From: Jutongia huaianensis
GTDB taxonomy: Bacteria; Bacillota; Clostridia; Lachnospirales; Lachnospiraceae
NCBI RefSeq assembly: GCF_014384985.1
Contig: NZ_JACRSX010000014.1
Coordinates: forward strand, 1 to 64,000
DNA: 64,000 nucleotides
Reading direction: 5' to 3'
Part shown: one piece after another, positions 27,812 through 37,565 of the stretch
Layout of the letters: each line of letters opens with the position of its first letter
How positions within the stretch are numbered: the stretch's first letter is position 1
Notes under the pieces: model-generated
Database searches by the model: none
What the model was told of the DNA's origin: nothing
The model's input: the letters and a program-made list of their open reading frames with translations, nothing else
Position numbers and translations under genes: made by a program

Positions 27812-29785
27812 ATGGCAAAGAGAAGAGCAAGAGATACGCGTTATAAAAATAAACCAAGCACCCGTTCAATGCGAGTACGCATTTTAGTGGTGTTTGGTTT
27901 TGTTATTTTAGGATGTATAGGACTGACTTACCAGATTGTCCGTCTGAATAAAGTCAAAGGAGACAACTATACGAAAAGGATGCTGGCACAGCAGAGCCAC
28001 AGCAGTAATGCGATTCCTTATAAAAGAGGCGACATTTTGGATGTTAACGGCAATAAGCTTGCTACAAGTGTCAAGGTGTATAATCTGTTTCTGGATCCGG
28101 CAGCAATCTGTAAAGAAAAGAAATATATCCAGCCCACAAAGGATGCTTTGGAAAATGTATTTGGAATATCAGGAAGCGACGTGGATAAGATTCTTAAAGA
28201 AAATCCTGCTTCGAGATATTATCAGATGAAGGACTTTAAAGAACTGGATAAGGAATATGTCAAAAAACTGGAAAAGCTGCAGGACAAGGATGAGAATATC
28301 CGGGGGATCCATTTTGAAGAGGAGTACAAGAGAGAATATCCGTATTCTACAATAGCATGTGATGTGATCGGCTTCTGCACCGATACCAATACCGGTACCT
28401 GGGGCATAGAAAATACTTATAATGATATGTTAAATGGTACCAATGGACGTCAGTTTGGTTATTATGACTCAGAACTGAATCTGGTCAAAACCATTAAAGC
28501 GGCTACAAATGGCTATACAGTCAAATCAACGATCGATGTCAATGTACAGGGTATTATGGAACAGCATATTCAGAAATTTATGAAAAATATGGGAGCCAAA
28601 AAAGTGGCTTGTCTTTTAATGAATCCCAATACCGGCGGTATTGTTGCCATGGGTTCCAATGCGCAATACGATCTGAATAATCCAAGAGATCTGACGGTAG
28701 CATATACACAGGATGAGATTAATTCCATGTCGGAGGAAGATCAGCTTACTGCATTAAATGAATTATGGAGAAACTACTGCATTAGTGACTCGTATGAGCC
28801 GGGATCTACATTTAAGCCGATTACGATCGCGGCATGTCTTGACGAGGGAAAAGCAAGTGCAAACAGCACCTACGTCTGTGATGGTGGACAGCAGGTGGCA
28901 GACCGTTATATTAAATGTGTGGCAAATAAATACGGTGGACACGGTGCGCTCTCTCTGGGGCAGGCATTGATGGTATCCTGCAATGATGTTATGATGCAGA
29001 TCAGCGCAAAGCTTGGAAAAGAAAAATTTCTTGATTATATGGATGCATTTGGACTTGGCAGAAAGACCGGGATCGACCTTCCGGGTGAGGCAACCGGTAC
29101 GGTATTTAATAACGACACAATGCATTCCACACAGTTGGCGACTTCCAGCTTTGGACAGAGCCAGACAGTAACCATGGTACAGATGGCGGCAGCGTTTTCC
29201 GCAATAGTAAATGGAGGAAATTATTATCGCCCCCATGTAGTAGAAGAAGTTTCCAGCGAGTCCGGAGCGGTGATCCAATCGGAGGATGACGCAGTGGAAA
29301 GCAAGGTGATCACGGAAAAGACAAGCAGGCTTCTCCGGAAATTCCTTTTGGCGACAGTAGAAGAAGGAACGGCGAATCCGGCATCTGTAAAGGGTTATAA
29401 GGTGGCAGGTAAAACAGGTACTGCGGAGAAGATTCCCCGTGGCCATGGAAAATATCTGGTATCCTTTATTGGGTGTGTGCCGGCCAATAATCCCCAGCTG
29501 GTGGTTTATGTGGTTATTGATGAGCCAAATGTAGAGGATCAGGCCCACAGTACCTATGCAACAGAGTTTGCAAGCAGTCTGATGAAGGATATTCTGCCGA
29601 TGCTTGAGATTTATCCTACCGGAAAAAAATCAGACATTACCAAAGCAAGTAAACTTAAACTTCCGTCTACCACGAAAAGCAATCTGGGTCAGGAAGTGCC
29701 GGATGGCGGTTATTCCGACAGCAGTTATGGAGTTGCCAAAAACGCAGCGGATAACGAAGAAGGTGATACCGGAATGAATAATTAA
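27812..29785 (+). CDS. Class B penicillin-binding protein (FtsI/SpoVD-like), first of two
   Basis: A D,D-transpeptidase that cross-links peptidoglycan. The 657-residue protein has a basic N-terminus, one membrane anchor (about 23-43), a PBP dimer domain (about 60-230), and a transpeptidase domain with SxxK in SYEPGSTFKP (active Ser), SxN in VSCNDVM and KTGTAEK. No PASTA repeats are seen; the tail after about 600 is Ser/Lys-rich. It is either the division PBP (FtsI) or the sporulation SpoVD; the tandem arrangement with the next gene recalls pbpB-spoVD of Bacillus. Confidence 0.92.
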   Translation: MAKRRARDTRYKNKPSTRSMRVRILVVFGFVILGCIGLTYQIVRLNKVKGDNYTKRMLAQQSHSSNAIPYKRGDILDVNGNKLATSVKVYNLFLDPAAICKEKKYIQPTKDALENVFGISGSDVDKILKENPASRYYQMKDFKELDKEYVKKLEKLQDKDENIRGIHFEEEYKREYPYSTIACDVIGFCTDTNTGTWGIENTYNDMLNGTNGRQFGYYDSELNLVKTIKAATNGYTVKSTIDVNVQGIMEQHIQKFMKNMGAKKVACLLMNPNTGGIVAMGSNAQYDLNNPRDLTVAYTQDEINSMSEEDQLTALNELWRNYCISDSYEPGSTFKPITIAACLDEGKASANSTYVCDGGQQVADRYIKCVANKYGGHGALSLGQALMVSCNDVMMQISAKLGKEKFLDYMDAFGLGRKTGIDLPGEATGTVFNNDTMHSTQLATSSFGQSQTVTMVQMAAAFSAIVNGGNYYRPHVVEEVSSESGAVIQSEDDAVESKVITEKTSRLLRKFLLATVEEGTANPASVKGYKVAGKTGTAEKIPRGHGKYLVSFIGCVPANNPQLVVYVVIDEPNVEDQAHSTYATEFASSLMKDILPMLEIYPTGKKSDITKASKLKLPSTTKSNLGQEVPDGGYSDSSYGVAKNAADNEEGDTGMNN

Positions 29786-29840
29786 GCTGTTTTGCTAATA
29801 GATATTAAGGAATGTCAGAAGAAACGGAGTGATCCGGCAG

Positions 29841-31601
29841 ATGACGGAATATCTGAAGCAGAGCAGAACATTACAAAGACAAAAACTGTTGTTTGTCTAT
29901 GGCATGGTGGTACTTTTTATGATAGGGCTTGCCGGAAGATTGTTATATCTGATGGTAAACAGGGCAGACTATTATGGAGAAAAGGCAAAAGAGGTACATC
30001 AGAGGCAGAGAACTGTCAAGGCGGCGAGAGGTATTATCTACGACAGAAATGGTGTGGCGATTGCCTCCAATAAGCCGGTATCCACGATTTCCGTGATTCA
30101 CAACCAGGTTCAGAATCCCGAAAAGGTGATCCATGTTTTGTCGGAGCTTTTGGAGCTTCCGGAGGAAAAGGTCCGGAAAAGAGTGGAAAAGGTTTCTTCT
30201 ATCGAAAAGATCAAGTCGAATGTAGATAAGGACATCTCAGACCGGATCCGTGATATGGAGCTTGCAGGCGTGATGGTGGACGAGGACTACAAAAGGTACT
30301 ATCCTTATTCTGAGTTTGCCTCGAAGGTGATAGGATTTACCGGGGCGGATAATCAGGGAATCATAGGGATGGAGGTGGCTTATGACAAATATCTTCAGGG
30401 ACAGGATGGAAGCATTCTGACGATGACCACAGCCAGAGGTCTGGAGATTGACGGAAAAGCGGAAGAGCGTATCGAACCCATTGCGGGAACAAATCTTTAT
30501 ACCAGCCTGGATGTCAATATACAGTCTTTTGCACAACAGGCAGCCGGAAAGGTTATGAAGGCGAAGAAGGCTAAAAGTGTCCGGATTGTGATGATGAATC
30601 CGCAAAATGGAGAAATCTATGCAATGGTAAATGTTCCGGAGTTTGATCTGAATGATCCGTATACGCTGAATACAACTTCTTCAAAGAATATGTCGGACAA
30701 GAAAAAGCAGGAGGCATTGAATGGAATGTGGAGAAATGCCTGCGTCAGTGATACTTATGAGCCGGGTTCCACGTTTAAGGTGATTGTTGCTGCCTCAGCG
30801 TTGGAGGCAGGGGTGGTAAAGCTGGAGGATACCTTTCACTGTCCGGGGTTTAAAGTGGTAGAGGATCGCAGGATACGATGCCACAAAACCACAGGCCACG
30901 GTTCAGAAACCTTTGTGCAGGGAGTGCAGAATTCCTGTAATCCGGTTTTTATGGAGGTTGGAGCAAGGCTGGGAGTGGATAACATGTTTCACTATCTGCA
31001 GCAGCTCGGCATTATGAGCAAGACGGGGATCGATGTACCCGGTGAGGCCTCGACGATCATGCATCGGAAGGAGAATGTAGGTGCAGTGGAGCTTGCAACT
31101 ATGTCCTTTGGCCAGTCTTTTCAGTTGACGCCGGTCCGCCTTCTTTCTTCTATTAGTATGATACTCAATGGTGGAACCCGGATCACACCTCATTTGGGGG
31201 TGGAGCTGGAAAGCAGCGATGGAACCGCTGTGAAAAAGCTGACGTATCCTGCGCAGGAAAATATCATATCTTCCCAGACCTCCGAGACCATGCGGATGAT
31301 CCTGGAATCTGTTGTATCGGAAGGCTCCGGTAAAAAAGCATATGTGGAAGGATATCAGGTGGGAGCAAAGACGGGAACCTCAGAAAAACTTCCCCGTCAC
31401 AGTAATAAATATATTGCTTCCTGCATGGGATTCGCTCCGGCAGATCATCCTGTGGTAGCGGCGCTGGTGCTGATTGATGAACCGCAGGGAATTTATTACG
31501 GAGGGACGATTGCAGCTCCTGTGATCTCAGAACTGCTGGACAATGCACTGCCATATCTGGGTGTCGAAAGAGGGGAGACCGTGACAGCAGAGCCGGGTTG
31601 A
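29841..31601 (+). CDS. Class B penicillin-binding protein, second of two
   Basis: A second transpeptidase gene 55 bp after the first. The 586-residue protein has one N-terminal membrane segment (about 20-40), the PBP dimer domain starting near GIIYDRNGVAIA, and catalytic motifs TYEPGSTFKVI, NSCNPVFME and AKTGTSEKLP. It resembles the first PBP in layout but differs clearly in sequence, so the copies are old paralogues. No PASTA domain is visible. One of the pair probably serves division and the other sporulation or elongation. The ATG at 29841 is preferred over a GTG at 29829. Confidence 0.92.
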   Translation: MTEYLKQSRTLQRQKLLFVYGMVVLFMIGLAGRLLYLMVNRADYYGEKAKEVHQRQRTVKAARGIIYDRNGVAIASNKPVSTISVIHNQVQNPEKVIHVLSELLELPEEKVRKRVEKVSSIEKIKSNVDKDISDRIRDMELAGVMVDEDYKRYYPYSEFASKVIGFTGADNQGIIGMEVAYDKYLQGQDGSILTMTTARGLEIDGKAEERIEPIAGTNLYTSLDVNIQSFAQQAAGKVMKAKKAKSVRIVMMNPQNGEIYAMVNVPEFDLNDPYTLNTTSSKNMSDKKKQEALNGMWRNACVSDTYEPGSTFKVIVAASALEAGVVKLEDTFHCPGFKVVEDRRIRCHKTTGHGSETFVQGVQNSCNPVFMEVGARLGVDNMFHYLQQLGIMSKTGIDVPGEASTIMHRKENVGAVELATMSFGQSFQLTPVRLLSSISMILNGGTRITPHLGVELESSDGTAVKKLTYPAQENIISSQTSETMRMILESVVSEGSGKKAYVEGYQVGAKTGTSEKLPRHSNKYIASCMGFAPADHPVVAALVLIDEPQGIYYGGTIAAPVISELLDNALPYLGVERGETVTAEPG

Positions 31602-31705
31602 TTTCTCGTATGGATTGGATTACAATATTCATTACGAATGACAAAATCTCCTATTGAGTATCAAGGTACCGAAAGAATCCGAAATAAGCAAGAGGAGGAA
31701 TAGCC

Positions 31706-32680
31706 ATGGATTACTTCGATACCGTAATACCGGTACTGCTTTCATTTTCCATCAGCATCATACTCTGTCCGGTGGTGATACCGTTTTTGAAACGGCTCAA
31801 ATTTGGACAGTATGTGAGAGAGGATGGACCGAGAAGTCATCTGAAAAAGGCAGGAACCCCTACAATGGGAGGACTGATCATACTGATCTCTGTGGCGGTG
31901 ACATCGTCACTGTATCTGCGGGATTATCCGGAAATTCTTCCGATTCTGTTTTCAACCGTGGGATTTGGATTGATCGGATTTCTGGATGATTATATTAAGG
32001 TGGTTATGAGGCGGTCGCTGGGACTTCGTGCGTGGCAGAAGCTGGTATTGCAGTTTGGGGTAACGGTGATATTTGCTTATTATTATACCGAACAGCTGCA
32101 TTATGAGATGCAGATGCTGATTCCCTTTACCGGTGGGATTGCCACGGGAAGATATATCAGTCTTCCCATAGGACTGTTTCTTCCGTTTTTGTTTTTTGTC
32201 ATGGTTGGTACGGTGAATGGCACTAATTTTACAGATGGACTGGATGGTCTTGCGTCCAGCGTGACATTATTGGTTGCTGTATTTTTTACGGTAGTGGCGA
32301 TCGGAACCGGCAGTACGGCAGCTCCGGTGTGTGCGGCGGTAGCAGGAGCGCTTATGGGTTTTCTGGTATTTAACGTATATCCAGCCAGTGTATTTATGGG
32401 GGATACCGGATCATTAGCATTAGGAGGTTTTGTTGCATCGACAGCATTATTGTTGAAGATGCCGTTATATATACTGATCGTGGGTGCAATCTATCTGATT
32501 GAGGTGTTATCTGTCATTCTTCAGGTAGGATATTTTAAGATCACCCATGGAAAAAGGATTTTTAAAATGGCACCGATCCATCATCATTTCGAACAGAGTG
32601 GATGGTCGGAAACCAAGGTGGTAGCTGTTTTTTCGATCGTGACAGCATTGTTCTGTCTGATCGCATTAGCTGCACTGTAA
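31706..32680 (+). CDS. mraY: Phospho-MurNAc-pentapeptide transferase MraY
   Basis: MraY moves the cell wall precursor from UDP onto undecaprenyl phosphate, making lipid I at the membrane. The 324-residue protein has about ten membrane segments. Conserved loops are present: KKAGTPTMGGL, FLDDYIKV (catalytic Asp region), NGTNFTDGLDGL and IHHHFE. GAGGAGG precedes the ATG. It lies between the PBPs and murD. Confidence 0.97.
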   Translation: MDYFDTVIPVLLSFSISIILCPVVIPFLKRLKFGQYVREDGPRSHLKKAGTPTMGGLIILISVAVTSSLYLRDYPEILPILFSTVGFGLIGFLDDYIKVVMRRSLGLRAWQKLVLQFGVTVIFAYYYTEQLHYEMQMLIPFTGGIATGRYISLPIGLFLPFLFFVMVGTVNGTNFTDGLDGLASSVTLLVAVFFTVVAIGTGSTAAPVCAAVAGALMGFLVFNVYPASVFMGDTGSLALGGFVASTALLLKMPLYILIVGAIYLIEVLSVILQVGYFKITHGKRIFKMAPIHHHFEQSGWSETKVVAVFSIVTALFCLIALAAL

Positions 32681-32710
32681 ATAAAGGTACAGATGAGATA
32701 GGAGGCAATC

Positions 32711-34063
32711 ATGGATTTTACAGACAAAAGAGTTCTTGTAGTGGGAACTGGAGTGAGTGGTGTTGCAGCGATACGGCTTTTGGCTGCCAAGGGAGCAAAG
32801 CCGGTGGTATTGGAAGGAAACGAGAAAGCGGACCGGGAGCAGATCCGTGCGAAGATTCCGGAATCGATCACATATGATCTGATCATCGGAAATCTTCCGG
32901 AGGAAGTAATGGATACATTGGATCTGGCAGTTTTAAGTCCCGGTGTACCAACAGACCTTCCGTTTGTGATCAAGCTTCAGGACAAAAAGATTCCGGTATG
33001 GGGCGAAATTGAGCTGGCCTATGTCTGTGGAAAGGGACGTCTGGCTGCCATTACGGGAACCAATGGCAAAACAACAACGACGGCATTAACCGGTGCGATT
33101 ATGAGAGAATACTACGACAGTGTATTTGTCGTGGGAAATATCGGTTTACCTTATACAGAGTATGCGCTGGAGATGAAGGATTCTTCTGTGACAGTAGCTG
33201 AAGTCAGCAGCTTTCAGTTGGAAACGATTCATTCCTTCCGGCCGGAGGTTAGTGCTATTTTAAATATTACGCCGGATCATCTGAACCGTCATCATACGAT
33301 GCAGTGTTATATAGATACGAAGGCAAGAATTGCGGAAAACCAGACGAAGGATCAGATCTGTGTGCTGAATTATGAGGATTCGGAGCTGAAAAAGCTGGCA
33401 GATAAGATACCTGCGGATATTTTCTGGTTTAGCAGTGCCCGTCCGTTGGAGAGAGGGATCTGGCTTGATGGAGAGGATATTATCTATAAGGATACCGAAG
33501 AGATCAAAATATGTACGATCCATGATATGCAGCTTTTAGGAGTACATAATTATGAAAATGTCATGGCGGCAGTTGCCATCACAATGCATATGGGAGTGCC
33601 GGTAGAATGTATCCGCAAGGCAATCGCTGAATTTAAGGCGGTGGAGCACCGGATCGAATTTGTCCGGGAAGTTCACGGAGTCAGGTATTATAATGATTCC
33701 AAGGGTACCAATCCGGATGCAGCCATCAAAGCAGTGCAGGCAATGGTAACACCGACGGTTGTGATCGGCGGAGGATATGATAAACAGTCCTCCTATGAAG
33801 AATGGATTGATTCTTTTGGAGATACTGTAAAATGTCTGGTGCTTCTGGGGGCAACAGCAGACAAGATTGAGGCAACAGCCAGAAAAGCAGGTTTTACCAA
33901 TATTATCCGTGTGGCGTCGCTGGAGGAAGCTGTTAAGGTCAGTGCAGCACAGGCTCAGAGTGGAGAAGCCGTGCTTTTATCGCCGGCCTGTGCAAGCTGG
34001 GATATGTTTAAAAGCTATGAGCAGAGGGGTACCCTGTTTAAAGAATATGTCAATCAATTATAA
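32711..34063 (+). CDS. murD: UDP-N-acetylmuramoyl-L-alanine:D-glutamate ligase MurD
   Basis: MurD adds D-glutamate to the peptidoglycan precursor using ATP. The 450-residue protein has the N-terminal Rossmann domain (VLVVGTGVSG), the ATP loop ITGTNGKTTTTAL, central ITPDHLNRHHTM, and a C-terminal domain with HRIEFVREV and NDSKGTNPDA. GGAGG precedes the ATG. It is followed closely by ftsW. Confidence 0.97.
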   Translation: MDFTDKRVLVVGTGVSGVAAIRLLAAKGAKPVVLEGNEKADREQIRAKIPESITYDLIIGNLPEEVMDTLDLAVLSPGVPTDLPFVIKLQDKKIPVWGEIELAYVCGKGRLAAITGTNGKTTTTALTGAIMREYYDSVFVVGNIGLPYTEYALEMKDSSVTVAEVSSFQLETIHSFRPEVSAILNITPDHLNRHHTMQCYIDTKARIAENQTKDQICVLNYEDSELKKLADKIPADIFWFSSARPLERGIWLDGEDIIYKDTEEIKICTIHDMQLLGVHNYENVMAAVAITMHMGVPVECIRKAIAEFKAVEHRIEFVREVHGVRYYNDSKGTNPDAAIKAVQAMVTPTVVIGGGYDKQSSYEEWIDSFGDTVKCLVLLGATADKIEATARKAGFTNIIRVASLEEAVKVSAAQAQSGEAVLLSPACASWDMFKSYEQRGTLFKEYVNQL

Positions 34064-34089
34064 TAAGTCCGGAAGGCATGGGTTTTAAT

Positions 34090-35226
34090 ATGGCAAAAGT
34101 GCAAAAAAGCAGACAGAAGAGAGAACATTATTATTATCAGTTTGATTATATGCTTTTATTTATGACGGTGGCGATCGCTCTTTTTGGAATATTGATGATC
34201 TATAGTGCGAGCTCCTATACCGCATCCACCAGCAGATTCAGTAATCCCTACCGTTTCGTGTCAAGGCAGGCTGTGGGAATGGCCGGTGGCGTTGTGTGCA
34301 TGCTTTTGATGGCACGGATTGATTACCGGGAGCTGTATCTGAAAAAGATCAATCTGGTTTATGTTTTTTATGCGGTCTGTCTGATCCTGCAGACCATTGT
34401 ATTGATACCGGGGATTGGTATTGAGCACAATGGAGCAAGAAGATGGCTGAAGATTGGAATGGAGTTTCAGCCGTCCGAGTTTACGAAAATTGGTGTGATC
34501 ATGTTTGTGGCATATGCCGTCTATTTGTCCCGTAAGCGTCTTGATACCTTTAAGGGATTTTTGAAGGTTATGATGTATATCGCACCGGCGATTCTTTTGA
34601 TCGCAAAAGAAAATTTAAGTACTGCAATTATTGTGACGGTAATCGCAGTGGGAATGAGCTTTGTGGCAAGTAAGCGTAAACGATACTTTGTTGTCTGTGG
34701 TCTGGCAGGCTTCGGACTGGCTGCGGCATATGCCATGATCGGTGGGGGTTTCCGTGCCGGGCGTATCACATCCTGGCTGGATATAGAAAATTCGCCGGGA
34801 GGCTTTCAGATTCTTCAGGGGCTTTATGCAATCGCCTCCGGAGGGATCACAGGAAGCGGTCTGGGAGAGAGTATGCAGAAGCTGGGATATATTCCGGAGG
34901 CCTACAATGATATGATCTTTGCGGTAATCTGCGAGGAGCTTGGCATTGTCGGTGCTGTACTGGTTATGATCGCATTTTTGGTGCTGCTGTGGCGCATTGT
35001 GATCATTGCCTGCAATGCTCCCGATATTTTTGGAAGCATGATCTGTGTAGGAGTAATGATACATATTGCGATTCAAGTGCTTTTCAATATTGCTGTTGTG
35101 ACTAACACCATTCCATCAACCGGTGTGCCGCTTCCGTTGATCAGTTACGGTGGTACAGCGTGCCTGATCATGATGATGGAATTTGGACTGGTTTTGAGTG
35201 TGTCCGCAAGGATAAAGCGCAAATAG
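34090..35226 (+). CDS. ftsW: SEDS-family peptidoglycan glycosyltransferase FtsW
   Basis: A membrane polymerase that builds septal glycan strands with a class B PBP partner. The protein of 378 residues has about ten membrane segments, the early motif YSASSY, the conserved EFQPSEFTKIG region and the C-terminal PSTGVPLPLISYGGTA motif. ATG 34090 is chosen because ATG 34078 lies almost on top of GGAAGG. SpoVE, a sporulation relative, cannot be excluded; the cluster contains only this one SEDS gene. Confidence 0.93.
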   Translation: MAKVQKSRQKREHYYYQFDYMLLFMTVAIALFGILMIYSASSYTASTSRFSNPYRFVSRQAVGMAGGVVCMLLMARIDYRELYLKKINLVYVFYAVCLILQTIVLIPGIGIEHNGARRWLKIGMEFQPSEFTKIGVIMFVAYAVYLSRKRLDTFKGFLKVMMYIAPAILLIAKENLSTAIIVTVIAVGMSFVASKRKRYFVVCGLAGFGLAAAYAMIGGGFRAGRITSWLDIENSPGGFQILQGLYAIASGGITGSGLGESMQKLGYIPEAYNDMIFAVICEELGIVGAVLVMIAFLVLLWRIVIIACNAPDIFGSMICVGVMIHIAIQVLFNIAVVTNTIPSTGVPLPLISYGGTACLIMMMEFGLVLSVSARIKRK

Positions 35227-35236
35227 GAGGAATTTT

Positions 35237-36094
35237 TTGAAACACATAAAGATAATTGGTGGAGTGATCCTTGGTCTCTTTTTGATCATCGCCGGTGTAT
35301 TCTGGTTTTTAAGGATAACAGATGTGACGGTGGAGGGCGGAGAGATTTACTCGGAACAGGAGATCATTTCTTCTGCCATGTCAGACAAATATGATTATCA
35401 TACTCTTTATTTTCTGGCAAAAAGCAAGCTGGGCCGTGTCTCGTGTCTGCCTTTTGTGCAGGAGATCGATGTGGAATGGAAAAGTCCGTCTGCCGTTGTT
35501 CTGCATGTATATGACAAAACAATCAGTGGCTGTGTGAAATATATGGGACAATATATTTATTTCGATAAAGACGGAGTTGTGTTGCAGAGTCTGGCAGAGC
35601 CCATGGATGGTGTGCCTGTAGTGACAGGAATCAAATTTGGTAAATTCACGTTGAACGAAGCTTTTGAAGTGAAGGATTCTTCTCTGTTTGAGACGATCAT
35701 GAACCTGTCCCGTCTGATCAGGCATTATAAAGTACAGGTGGATCAGATCAAGTTTGATGGCAAGAATGTTACACTGTATTCCGGTAAGGTAGAGGTTTAT
35801 CTGGGACAGAAAGATTTTTATGATGATGATATGGCGGCCCTCGCCAGTGTGTTGAAAAAGACCAACAAAAAGGGACTGGCAGGGACGATCGACATGGAAA
35901 ATTTCAATTCCGGTGACCGCATTATACTGAAAACTACCGGGGAGGATGCGGATGCGTCGTCAGATACCGGTACAGTGGAACCCTCCGGAGAGGCTGGCAC
36001 GTCACCGGACGAGGGGAGCGCAGATGACGCTTCCGGAACAGACAGTACCGTATCAGATGATAGTACAGATGCAGATCAGCAGGTAGAACAGTAG
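35237..36094 (+). CDS. ftsQ: FtsQ/DivIB-type division protein
   Basis: A bitopic divisome protein. The 285-residue protein has a membrane segment at about 5-26, a POTRA-like domain that begins RITDVTVEGGEIYSEQEI, then a beta domain, and ends in a long acidic, low-complexity tail of about 50 residues (Ser, Asp, Thr, Glu-rich) that is unusual for the family. The start is TTG, seven bases after AGGAGG. It is the last gene before the ftsZ promoter. Confidence 0.9.
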   Translation: MKHIKIIGGVILGLFLIIAGVFWFLRITDVTVEGGEIYSEQEIISSAMSDKYDYHTLYFLAKSKLGRVSCLPFVQEIDVEWKSPSAVVLHVYDKTISGCVKYMGQYIYFDKDGVVLQSLAEPMDGVPVVTGIKFGKFTLNEAFEVKDSSLFETIMNLSRLIRHYKVQVDQIKFDGKNVTLYSGKVEVYLGQKDFYDDDMAALASVLKKTNKKGLAGTIDMENFNSGDRIILKTTGEDADASSDTGTVEPSGEAGTSPDEGSADDASGTDSTVSDDSTDADQQVEQ

Positions 36095-36127
36095 GGAGAA
36101 AAGAAACAGAAAAAACAAACGTTCTCC

Positions 36128-36156
36128 TTGATTATTCTACGCATTCTTAGTATTAT
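36128..36156 (+). promoter_or_regulatory. Sigma-A type promoter of ftsZ
   Basis: TTGATT (36128-36133) and TATTAT (36151-36156) are separated by 17 bp in the 177-bp gap between ftsQ and ftsZ. The leader is about 110 bases. Confidence 0.6.
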
Positions 36157-36271
36157 ATAGAGTAGGTTTAGATTGCTGATTTGTTTTCGACAGATTTAGA
36201 GGCTTTAGAGATAGGAATTCACTGACAATGACAGAAAAGATAAATTATTTTCAGAAAGAGGAGGAGCAGTC

Positions 36272-37438
36272 GTGTTAGAGATTAAGACAAGTGAGTCAGA
36301 TTCATCTGCAAAGATTATAGTAATAGGTGTCGGCGGTGGCGGTAATAATGCAGTTAACCGTATGATCGAGGAAGGAATTCAGGGAGTTGAATTCGTCTGT
36401 GTCAATACAGATAAACAGCATTTATTAAACTGTAAGGCACCAAATTGTCTGCAGATTGGTGAGAAGCTGACAAAGGGACTTGGAGCAGGAGCATCTCCGG
36501 ATATTGGACAGGCGGCTGCAGAGGAGAGTAAGGAAGAGCTTACGGATATTATCCGTGGTGCAGATATGGTATTTGTTACATGTGGAATGGGTGGCGGAAC
36601 CGGTACGGGTGCAGCACCTGTCGTAGCACAGCTTGCAAAGGACATGGGTATCCTGACTGTTGGTATCGTAACAAAGCCATTTTCCTTTGAGGCCCGTACC
36701 AGAATGAACAATGCACAGTCTGGTATCGAGCGGTTAAAGGAGCATGTGGATACATTGATCGTAATTCCGAATGATAAACTGTTACAGATCGTAGACCGCA
36801 GAACATCTATGGAGGATGCATTAAAGAAGGCTGATGAGGTGCTTCAGCAGGGTGTTCAGGGTATTACGGATCTGATCAATGTTCCGGGACTGATCAATCT
36901 GGACTTTGCAGATGTTCAGACAGTTATGAAGGATAAGGGCATTGCCCATATTGGTATCGGTGTTGGTGAGGGCGATGAGAAGTGCCTGGATGCCGTGAAG
37001 CAGGCTATTTCCAGTCCGCTTCTTGAGACTACCATTGAGGGTGCATCTCATGTTATTATCAATATTTCCGGTGATATTACGTTATTTGATGCAAATGACG
37101 CAGCTTCTTATATTGAGGAGCTCACAGGTGAGAATTGTAATACGATTTTTGGTGCCGTAGTTGATCCTTCTATGGAAGAAAAAGTCAAGATCACCGTTAT
37201 CGCTACAGGTCTGGATGAGGAGAAAAATGTCGTTCCTTCCTTTACGAAGACTGCTGTACCGAAGACCAATTTTGCTACGAAGGAAGGTCAGGTTGCATCT
37301 TCTGTACAGAAGACAGTTTCCGCACCGTCTATGCAAAAGCCGGCAACCCCTGTTTCTCCGGGAGCAGGAGCCTATAACAGGCAGGCATCTGACAATGGTG
37401 AGATTAAGATACCGGTATTTTTACAGAGAAAGAAATAA
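36272..37438 (+). CDS. ftsZ: Cell division GTPase FtsZ
   Basis: The tubulin homologue that forms the division ring. The 388-residue protein has [13 protein letters not shown], the tubulin signature [14 protein letters not shown], the T7 loop [11 protein letters not shown] and a variable linker. It ends in [13 protein letters not shown], the conserved tip that binds partners such as SepF or FtsA. The start is GTG five bases after GGAGGAG. No ftsA precedes it, as in many Clostridia. Own promoter upstream and terminator downstream. Confidence 0.98.
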   Translation: MLEIKTSESDSSAKIIVIGVGGGGNNAVNRMIEEGIQGVEFVCVNTDKQHLLNCKAPNCLQIGEKLTKGLGAGASPDIGQAAAEESKEELTDIIRGADMVFVTCGMGGGTGTGAAPVVAQLAKDMGILTVGIVTKPFSFEARTRMNNAQSGIERLKEHVDTLIVIPNDKLLQIVDRRTSMEDALKKADEVLQQGVQGITDLINVPGLINLDFADVQTVMKDKGIAHIGIGVGEGDEKCLDAVKQAISSPLLETTIEGASHVIINISGDITLFDANDAASYIEELTGENCNTIFGAVVDPSMEEKVKITVIATGLDEEKNVVPSFTKTAVPKTNFATKEGQVASSVQKTVSAPSMQKPATPVSPGAGAYNRQASDNGEIKIPVFLQRKK

Positions 37439-37450
37439 TACATATCTATT

Positions 37451-37480
37451 GGGGCTGTCGGCGGGCAGCCCCAGTTTTAG
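37451..37480 (+). terminator. Intrinsic terminator after ftsZ
   Basis: GGGGCTG (37451-37457) pairs with CAGCCCC (37466-37472), followed by AGTTTTAGTT. It closes the dcw cluster. Confidence 0.75.
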
Positions 37481-37565
37481 TTATATGGGAAATATTTGTA
37501 ACAAGTGGAAATGAAGGGTAAAATGTTTATATTACCTTTTTATCATATCAGGGAGGAAGCAAGAG

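Noticed and set aside
28763..29548. A 261-codon open frame on the minus strand
   Set aside because: It is opposite the transpeptidase domain of the first PBP; no ribosome site or known domain.
31602..31705. A missing murE or murF gene between the PBPs and mraY
   Set aside because: The gap is about 100 bp and holds only the ribosome site for mraY; no remnant of a ligase gene is seen.
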